Below, in pieces: positions 56,488 to 64,000 of a DNA stretch of 64,000 nucleotides; within the stretch, counting starts at the first letter, position 1, and each line of letters opens with the position of its first letter. Source of the stretch: Varanus komodoensis (taxonomy: Eukaryota; Chordata; Lepidosauria; Squamata; Varanidae); assembly GCF_004798865.1 (NCBI RefSeq), contig NW_025335268.1:114244346-114308345 (forward strand). Reading direction: 5' to 3'. The translations under genes were made by a program, and so were the position numbers. The notes beneath the pieces were generated by a model. The model searched no databases and was not told the origin of the DNA. It was given only the letters and a program-made list of their open reading frames with translations.

Positions 56488-57918
56488 TAGTACAGTTGTT
56501 ATGCCTGACCAAAGAAATGCCTGACCAAAGAAGGAAGCCGGACTAACAACTTGAAAACCTTAATGGGTTGGGTCGTTATGCTACCTCCCACACAATTTGA
56601 ATCAGCAAAATGCTGAGTTACCTACCCCTGTCCTAATGGTCTGTCTGGCCTCATGAGCTTCCAGAATGCTCATGGTGCAAGAAATAAAGCACTGGAAACT
56701 AGCTTCCAGAGGCCATGATTTGAGGACACATACCTCCCACAGAGTCATACAGAGAGGGAGAGTACATGCCTATCACAAATGATGTCAGACTGCCTGGGAA
56801 GCTGAGCAGTTGTGCTATTATGCAGTGGCAGATATACAAGATTCCATAAAGACCTGAATTCTAGCCCTTGAGTACCCAAGAGCCCTGCAGCACATACAAA
56901 TGTGTGTGGAGTAGAATGTATTTTTCTGTATGTTGCTGCTTGATGTACATTGAAGGCCATTCCCAAAGCTCCTTCAAGTTTCAAGAACAGCTTCTCAGGC
57001 AAAATGGAGAATACTTCCAGAAAAAGGATGTTCAATTGCCTTAACTTTGTGCATGGATTTCACTGCATAGTCTTCTGGTTTATAGCCATCATTCAAAACG
57101 TCTAATTCCATCACATGCCCTGTATTGTAGTTCTAACAATAATAGGAATCTTGTTCTTTAAATGTTTGTTTTGTCACAACATAAGTGCTTATAAAAGATA
57201 TCCACTCACTAGATTTTGATAAGAAAATAGAAAACCTCAGAGATAGCCATGGTGACATAATTTTATTAATATATCATAAAGGTTTTTAAACAGTACCTGT
57301 CCTAGAATTTTAAAGATGGTTAACAGAAATTTTTTGAAGCCTATAAACAATGTGTTCATCTTAAGTTACCATGGGAACTGCTATAATAAAGACTAAAAAA
57401 AAATCAGCTCTGCATGCAAGGAACAGAAGCTTGAATTGGAGAAAATCCTGCTTTTAATATTATTCAGATATGGTCATTTTGTGGATTTGATGTTATATTA
57501 GGAAGAGGGGGTGCTTTTGGGGTTTGAATGTCTGTTTTATGGCATTGCTGCAGCAGCGTGTGTGCTGCTGGTTGCTCTGTTATATCATTCCCCATTTGAG
57601 GATTTAGTAGCAAACACATGCATTACATAGAAGATACATGTCTGAAGTTTGAAATGCAAGTCAAACTGGATGTTGTATGAATTGCATTGAGTATAGTTGA
57701 GGCTTTTCTTTTTCTTTACCCTGCTATAAGTACATGCTAGGGTAAAACTGGCAGCAGAGGGTCTAACATTCCTGCTCACAATGTTTTCTCTGAAATCTGC
57801 CTGGGTAGAGTGGGAGATCTTTTTATTCCAATTGACACCAATGGCACCCTGCATTTTTTCTTTTTTTGTTTTGCCCCTACTCCCACCCCATGCACTGTAG
57901 TTTGGTTTTCTGAGTATA
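56488..57918. other. AK5 intron 8 spacer
   Basis: A small duplication (TGCCTGACCAAAGAA twice, 56502-56531). No coding frame or recognised repeat. Confidence 0.35.
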
Positions 57919-58921
57919 CAGTGGTACCTTGGCTCACAAACGCCTTGGGTCACGAACAAAAATTTCATGAAGATTTTGACTTGGGTCACAAACTCCACTT
58001 TGGGTGGTGACCAAGATCGCAGCCATCTCTCCCCCCCCCCCCGAGTGGGGAGATGGCCACAATCGCAGTCGCGTTCATGCAGGGAACACATTTGTGATCA
58101 CGGCTGTGCTGCACTACGCCCGTCTTTCCTGCAGCTGTGATCACGCACGTCTTCCCTGCATGAATGTAACTGCAATCCTGGCCATCTCCCCACTTGGGGT
58201 GGGGGGTACGGGGAGATGGCAGTGATCTTGGTTGCCACCCAAAGTGGAGTTCGTGACCCAAGCGGTGGGGAGATGGCTGCGATTGTGCTGGTTGGGGGTG
58301 GGGGGTAGATGGCCGAGATTGCACCCGTCTTTCCTGCAGGAGCGCATCCATGCCAGGGTTTCTTTGAGAAGCACCACCCCCACATAAATGTAACGAACAG
58401 AGTGTTGAATCTGATTAACAATAACGTGGTCTCTCATTTCCGGAGGGTTATGCAGCGCAGGAAAAAACAAGTGACTATACACAGATTCTTCACCAAAATT
58501 GACCCTGCAGCTAAGGCCCAAAGAAGAGAGGAAACCCCGGAAAGAGATCTCCCCAATGTCCTTATTCCTCAAAACAATTCCTCAAAACTCTTCCTCAAAA
58601 CAATAACCCCCCCCCACCTAGATTAGTGTTCTCCACTGTACTGCACAGTACTTTGTTACTTTGTTGTTCTTCTCACTTTGATTCAAAAGTTCTGATAAAA
58701 AAAATAGTTACAGAATGGATTAACCTTATTTACATTGAACCTTATGGGAAAATTTGACTTGGCTCATGACCAAACACTGGCTCACAACCACATTTGGAGG
58801 GGCCAGAATGGATTAACCTTATTTACATTGAATCTTATGGGGAAAATTGACTTGGGTCACAACCAATTTGGGTCACAACCAGTCGTGGAACGGATTAAGT
58901 TCGTGAGCCAAGGTACCACTG
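57919..58921 (+). mobile_element. Tigger deletion derivative with internal foldback
   Basis: The ends are CAGTGGTACCTTGGCTCAC (57919) and its near-perfect inverse at 58921 (22 of 23 bases). TA is present on both sides (57917-57918 and 58922-58923). At 1003 bp it is less than half the copy at 17391. Only the transposase C-terminus survives (58348-58570: 'VMQRRKKQVTIHRFFTKIDP'), plus the repeated 'TTAACCTTATTTACATTGAA' units near the right end. In place of the missing coding part is a GC-rich foldback at 57980-58262. It is non-autonomous, and the better-matched ends suggest it is younger than the long copy. Confidence 0.92.
57980..58262. repeat. Long imperfect inverted repeat (about 128-bp arms)
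   Basis: The left arm is 57980-58107, the right arm about 58132-58262, with a spacer of about 24 bases. Read inward, both arms go CTTGGGTCAC(A/G)AACTCC, 'ACTTTGGGTGG', 'ACCAAGATC', 'GCCATCTC', a C-rich run, 'AGTGGGGAGATGGCC', 'TTCATGCAGGGAA', then 'TGATCAC(G/A)GCTG'. I estimate by eye about 85% identity. A transcript through it would form a long hairpin. Confidence 0.88.
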
Positions 58922-59474
58922 TATATGCATGCAGAAATTTCAGTTGTAGCAGGGTCTGAGGCTGTGTTTTTAAAGAGTGATTAGTTACCACCACTTAGCA
59001 TCCTTCCCCATCCTTCATTGGGTCAGTAATTACTAATGTTTTAATTATTGCTATTATTGCTATTGCCCATATCAATACATCCTCTGCAATGGGATATTAA
59101 CTCTGCCAAGGATAGTACCCACATGATCCAGGCAATCCACTATGATAACGTTTATATGTTACTGATATGATAGAGAACCCTGTTATGTTTGCCATAACAA
59201 CCATACCATGATATTAACATATGAATTACCATTATAGCATGGTGGTTTGGGCAAAGCTGTTCATTCGTATGACCCACTAAATAAGAACCAGGTATACAGA
59301 AGGAAAAAAACAGGAGTCAAACAATTGTAGGGAAAGGAGCAAGATGGAGAAAGGTCGCAGAGTAGGAAGTCATCAGTGGTTAGATTGCTGTTTGACTCAT
59401 AAACCATGGTGCATGGTTTGCACATAACAATAACCCTTGACTCAACAACAACCAATATGCTGGGTTGTCATTAT

Positions 59475-59528
59475 TTGTTAAACCATCCTGAGACTACGGT
59501 AAGGGATGGTCTAAATAAATAAATAAAT
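59475..59528 (+). mobile_element. Possible old L2 tail
   Basis: 'AACCATCCTGAGACTACGG' and 'AAGGGATGGTCTAAATAAAT' resemble a decayed L2 3' stem and tail. Short. Confidence 0.45.
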
Positions 59529-60206
59529 TTGTGAGGCTTGTCATTTTCTTCATATAGGATACTCAGCTTGCCCACTTCTCCAGAATTCCTCCCTTTTCAT
59601 TGAACAAATAAACAGTCAGATTGCAAGATGAAACTTTGCTGTTTAATGTTGAGCTATCTGGAGAATGGGAGGTAAGTATTAGGCATCTGACATAGATTTT
59701 TGTATCTTTTGAGTTGTATACTGAGCTGAAAATGCTCAGAAGAATAAAACTGCCTGAAGCAGTTTACAATTTCTAGAAGAACCAGTAATTCTTAGTCAAA
59801 TTCAGGTGAACCTAGGGTCATATTTCATTATAACAAAAAACCCCACAGTAAGCCCATATTGAACAGAGGCCCATAGATAGCATATTAAAAATAACAAAGA
59901 TGGGGGAAGGAAAGGGAAAGCAGAGCAGGTGGCAGCTGGAAAAGTTAACTTCAGAGATAGAATCATGTGTATATTATTCCTTTCCCACCAAATCATGGTG
60001 GAAAATATCAATTAGCCCAAAAATGAAAAATAGATTGCAGGAAGGGGGCAGTCTGGCCTCATTGACTGACCTTCTCTACATTATACCTACATTTGAGAAG
60101 TATGTAACAAAAGAACAAGTTAGATTTATGGATGATTACTTTCTAATCCGGAAAGCTTCTTTTCCAAGCACAGCCAAAGTTTCAGTAAATAAATGTACTG
60201 GAAAAC
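59529..60206. other. AK5 intron 8 spacer
   Basis: A 103-codon frame at 59900-60211 runs through AT-rich sequence without a family match that I can see. Nothing else. Confidence 0.35.
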
Positions 60207-61026
60207 TGTAACGTGAACTAGCTTTCCAGGCTCCAGAAGGCAGGAAAGGGGTTAATCCAAGAAGTAACAATATGCTGAAAATACCAGGTGGCAGTCTGGT
60301 GGGAATCAGGTGCCCAATGCCTTTGGGAGACGTAGAATTATAGAGTTGGAAGGGGCCATGAAGGCCATCAAGTCCAATCCCCTGCTGTCACAGGACACCA
60401 ATTCACATCATCCTCCATCTTTGGTTAGGGAGGCAAGAAATCTCCAAATTGGACTCAAAGAGGCAGGAGATAATATGGGATGACTAGTTAACAAGTGGCA
60501 CCTGGAGTTAATGGCTGGATTGAGAGCCAAGCCCTCACTGACCTGGGTTGGCAGTGGGTAGGGGAAGAACAAAGTCTAAAGTGTTGAGCAGCCTTTTGTT
60601 CCTCCTTTGGGAGAGGTTCTGTTTTGCTGCTGTTTCTCTGTATCGAAGACTGCTGTGGCATCCTGCATCTTCTGTGCTGTTAGAAGGTAGAGTTACTGTG
60701 ACTAGGCTAGGCTGGACATTGTTTGTTGTTTTCTTGTCCGAGTGGGCCAACAAGGGCCCTGTGAGTGCGGTTCTTGGTTGGCTGTAACTTGTCTTTTTGG
60801 TGCTGTACAAATCCCCTTCCCCCTCCTTTTCTCCTCTTCCCTGTTTTTATCCTTTTAGATTGTTTATTTTAGACCTTCCACCCTATTTTAACCTTTTACT
60901 AAAGTTGTTTGTTTCCTCTGTTTGTTTCCAGTGTCTGGTCCAGGGTTCTTGGGTCAGAGATTTACTGGGCAGGATTTGGCCCAGTTGGCCAAGGGAGTGG
61001 GGAATCCTGGCTGGCTTTTCATTACA
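60207..61026 (+). mobile_element. Solo LTR, family B copy 2, with a CR1 scrap
   Basis: Starts TGTAACGTGAACTAGC and ends TTTTCATTACA. The flanking 5-mers AAAAC and AATAC agree at four of five positions. 'TTTTAACCTTTTACTAAAG', 'CAGTGTCTGGTCC' and 'GGCCCAGTTGGCCAAGG' are shared with 48439-49134. A reversed CR1 terminus of about 80 bp lies at 60332-60412 ('AGAGTTGGAAGGGGCCATGA'). An old fossil with no retroviral genes beside it. Confidence 0.68.
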
Positions 61027-61077
61027 AATACAACATCCACTGTGTGATTGGTTAACTGTAAACATGACCGATTACTG

Positions 61078-61104
61078 GAAGAAGAAGAAGAAGAAGAAGA
61101 AGAA
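61078..61104 (+). repeat. (GAA)n microsatellite
   Basis: Nine GAA units. Confidence 0.95.
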
Positions 61105-61959
61105 ACATTACCGTAGATTAACTTTGCATTTGTGTTATGGGGTCATTTAAATTGTCTTGGTATGTGAGTCATAAATCACCACATATAACTGAGTGGCTGT
61201 ATTTCATTTCACTGCAATGTGCAACTTGCTATGAACATTTTGTTAAAGTGAAAATCAATTTAGATTTCATGCACCACTTTACCAAATGAACTACTATAAA
61301 ATATTGATTTAACTGTGAACATAACTGGTTCATGGAAGAAGAAAATGCTGTAGATTAACTTTTACTGTTACTGAATGACCATTAGCTCTGTAATCATTAC
61401 TATAACCAATGCATTCAAATAAACAAACGAAATAAACATTAAAGGTAGAGAAGCAGTGATCCAGGGGGATGATGACAATTGGCAGAATTTGGAAAAGCAG
61501 CTTATTCCACCCTAATAACCTTCAGGTTAAAATAAATTAAAAAGAATAGGGCATTTTCTGAAGTCGTGTGGATTTTATAGATAGCTACATTCATCATAGG
61601 ATATTTTTGAAAATAACATTAAAATCAATATACATCTTATATTATAAAAGTGGGTTTTACTTGCTTGCTATACCTGTTTGTTATTTAGTCCTTTATATAC
61701 CTTCATAATATCTGGATCTGAGGGCACTCTAGTATTGTGTATATTACAAAAAAATAAAAAAGAAAACATACCCTAACAATTACATCCTTAACTATTCAAA
61801 CATTTACAACAACTTTTCAGTTATTATGGAAGTCCTTTGAAGTGCTGTGCATTATGAGTGAAATTCCTGGCTTAGAGTGCCTTTTTATATCACAAGTGTC
61901 TTCCAAACTGCTTTGAACACCATGCGTCACTGTTCTTCTGAACTAATTGACTGGGTTCA
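61105..61959. other. AK5 intron 8 spacer
   Basis: AT-rich, nothing recognised. Confidence 0.35.
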
Positions 61960-62153
61960 CACACCATGCTAAGCCAGTGGCAGTATGCCTCTGTATACCT
62001 GTAGCTGGAGAACTTCAGCCAAAGGGTGCTGTTCCATTTATATATTGCTTATGGGATGCTGTAAGCAGGTGTTTGGCCTCTGTGTAAATAGAAACTGGAC
62101 TATATGGAGCTTTGGTCTGATCCAGCATGGTGGTTCTTATATTCTTATCTGTT
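61960..62153 (+). mobile_element. CR1/L3-type 3' end, old
   Basis: 'GGAGCTTTGGTCTGATCCAG' followed by 'TTCTTATATTCTTAT' is the terminus of an older CR1-clade subfamily. The upstream part is too diverged to bound with confidence. Confidence 0.5.
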
Positions 62154-62278
62154 AACATTGTGACCATAATGTTAAAAGCAGTTATAGTTTGCAAAGCACC
62201 TTTCAATATTATTTAGAAATATATGAAGATGTAAGCCATGAAATATTTTTTTCAATATGTCCATTATTTGATTAACAG

Positions 62279-62321
62279 GCATATGACCAGTCTAGTGTTT
62301 GTGGACCAAAGAATGCAGGAG
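62279..62321 (+). CDS. AK5: AK5 exon 9 (linker)
   Basis: A 43-bp exon, phase 0 to phase 1: AYDQSSVCGPKNAG plus the first base of the next codon. Human AK5 has GDDQLNVFGEDTMGG here, so length and frame agree while the residues have drifted. The acceptor is TTGATTAACAG and the donor is G|GTGAGT. It leads to the second kinase domain, which lies outside the window. Confidence 0.85.
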
Positions 62322-63273
62322 GTGAGTTTGGTGCATTGCAGACTACTGTAATAAATATTCCACAAATCCTCTGTGTATATATGCAGGTCATAGCATGTGG
62401 CCATGCAACTAATGTATGCTGAAAGGTGAAGTATGAATGGGCAGCTCCAGTGCTTCTAGTGGAAAGGAGAGAGTGAAAGCTACATATGCGGCTACATTTA
62501 TTAGTAAGAACTGGACAGTCTAGAACTGGGCAGTCTTTTCAAATAAAAGAATGCAGGTTAGGTCCACAGCCATCCTTAAAGTATAATCTTATGAAGAAAA
62601 AAAAAGTCTGACAACTCCCAGGATTCCCCAGCTAGGGAATGCTGGACACTGTAGACTTATTCCTGTTGAAATATGCATGGGATTGTGCTCTTCAAGAGGT
62701 CCCATTAATTCCAGTCTGTCTAGTCTGAATATAATTATGTCTGGTTCCAGCTTCGCATGTGCCCAAACAGGTACACATTCCTACATTGTAAGAATAATGA
62801 ATATGTACATGCAGACATATGTGTTTGTGGACCATAGACAATGATGAATATGTGCATGGGGACACCACTAGCCTCAGGTTTTCAGACTACAGTGGCATCC
62901 ATAAAAAAATTCCTTGTCCCTACATAGCAGTATTGTGATAAACTCCAGCTACTTAAGAAGTCACATGGAAGCTCTTGCTAAACCCAGCATGCCCTAGTTT
63001 CAAAAGAGGACAGGAATTATGGCATGGACTTCTTGAACACAGCTGGAAACTCCTCAGCATGGAAGGAGATGTCACTGGTACAGTTCATGATTATTATCAT
63101 GCAAATGTTTACTAACTCAGCACCTCCAGGGCTCAAAATGGCATTTAAGCCTCAATACACATAGTAATAGAGTGTCCAAAGATGCATTGACTGATTCCTG
63201 AGTAGTTTTTAATCTGGCTAAAGAGACTGTGGGTAACATAATGGCTCCTATCAAGTCTTTGAGTCTGGCTACT
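62322..63273. other. AK5 intron 9
   Basis: Fragments such as 'CTGACAACTCCCAGGATTCC' (62607) belong to small dispersed motifs. No coding frame is supported. Confidence 0.4.
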
Positions 63274-63431
63274 GGGTGCACACAACACAATAAGCCATGG
63301 AGATTTGTAAGCATATGGTGGCCTCCCATGTTCTCTGAACCCAGCAGCATGGCTGGTTAACCAGTTCAGACAACATGACAAGCCACTCATGGCTTCTCAG
63401 CTACCACTGCTTTATTGTGTTGTGCGAACCC
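63274..63431. mobile_element. Possible MITE with inverted ends
   Basis: The left end GGGTGCACACAACACAATAA and the right end, reversed, GGGTTCGCACAACACAATAA form inverted repeats of about 20 bases around a 158-bp unit. No clear target duplication and no transposase. Confidence 0.45.
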
Positions 63432-63754
63432 GATGTTCATACTGGGGAAAAGAAGTGCCATGGATTTCCATTCCTGCATCAAACCACCATTCAGCAGCAG
63501 GAGGGGGCATTCAGCTGCATCTCCCAGGAAGAGGTCCAGCTGAATGCTGTTTCTGCCTACAGTCCTCTACCCTTGATGACAACAGTTCCTGCAGGCACCA
63601 TACTAGCCACAGGCAGGATGGCAAGCTCGTGTCTCCAGATCCTGAGTGGGCAGTGTAGCACAGGATATTCATCTGTGGCACTGCCACTTGCCTGCATGCC
63701 TCCTCTTTGGGAAGAAGGAGGTGCACAGGGTAGGGGAAGGGAACCCAAGAGGGG

Positions 63755-64000
63755 GAATATTTATTTAATTAATTTAGAATTTTTGTATGCCGCCCCATCG
63801 CTTATAGCCTCGGGATGGCTTACATAAAATAAATAAACATAATACATAATAATACAATTAAAAACCAAGAATCACCCTGGCTGCAAAAATAAAACCTATA
63901 AATATTATTACGAGTTGTTAAAATATTGTTTAAATAAAAAGGACTTAGCCTGGTGCTGAAAAGCAAATAACAATGGTGCCAGGCAGACCTCTCTGGGGAG
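63755..64000 (-). mobile_element. L2 LINE 3' end, runs off the window
   Basis: Minus strand. 'TTTGTATGCCGCCCCATCG' and 'CCTCGGGATGGCTTACA' are the L2 terminal stem. 'CAGGCAGACCTCTCTGGGGA' at the edge matches the copy at 12457. Moderately young. Confidence 0.88.

Noticed and set aside
57986-58572. Overlapping long frames on both strands
   Set aside because: They arise from the GC-rich foldback in the short Tigger, where few stop codons occur on either strand. Only the C-terminal transposase piece is meaningful.

Overview
The window is intronic and exonic DNA from a vertebrate, most likely a squamate reptile. Eight exons of AK5 (adenylate kinase isoenzyme 5) run left to right on the + strand from 7816 to 62321. 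They encode about 347 residues that follow vertebrate AK5 closely. The first coding exon is not visible and probably lies upstream. The second kinase domain lies downstream of the window. The squamate assignment is an inference from the repeat mix: CR1 and L2 LINEs of many ages, RTE/BovB LINEs, Tigger DNA transposons, and an L2 3' tail with a GCCGCCCC/GGGGCGGC stem.

Layout. 1-7815 is intron 1, with a solo LTR, CR1 copies, a BovB fragment and a second LTR type that ends 66 bp before exon 2. 7816-14058 holds exons 2-5; introns 2 and 3 are a few kb, and intron 4 is only 133 bp. 14059-30541 is intron 5 (about 16.5 kb), with an L2 copy carrying a 406-codon open frame, a 2.4-kb Tigger with both ends, and the longest CR1 copy. 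Exon 6 is at 30542-30733, exon 7 at 39917-40007 and exon 8 at 46852-46928. Intron 8 (46929-62278) holds LTRs, a retroviral env fossil, a GC-rich promoter-like patch, head-to-tail CR1 copies and a second, shorter Tigger with a long foldback inside. Exon 9 is at 62279-62321. The window ends in an L2 copy that runs off the edge.

How the parts fit. AK5 is the only host gene I can support. Its exons in order give the N-terminal region (exons 2-3), the first adenylate kinase domain (exons 3-7: P-loop in 3/4, NMP site, DGFPRD in 5, LID in 6) and the linker before the second kinase domain (exons 8-9). The rest is layered mobile DNA, including L2 inside CR1, CR1 inside CR1, CR1 inside LTRs, L2 inside an LTR, and Tigger inside an LTR-like unit. 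I found no tRNA, rRNA or CRISPR. Two runs of exactly 100 N (18557-18656 and 31448-31547) are assembly gaps. The first is flanked by the same 16 bases on both sides and probably hides no missing sequence.

No new functional system can be claimed from this window. The observations most worth a second look are the foldback inside the 58-kb Tigger, the GC-rich TATA-bearing patch at 50.5-50.8 kb, an unidentified cysteine-rich minus-strand frame at 33.6-33.97 kb, the open L2 reverse transcriptase frame, and the retroviral env remnant.
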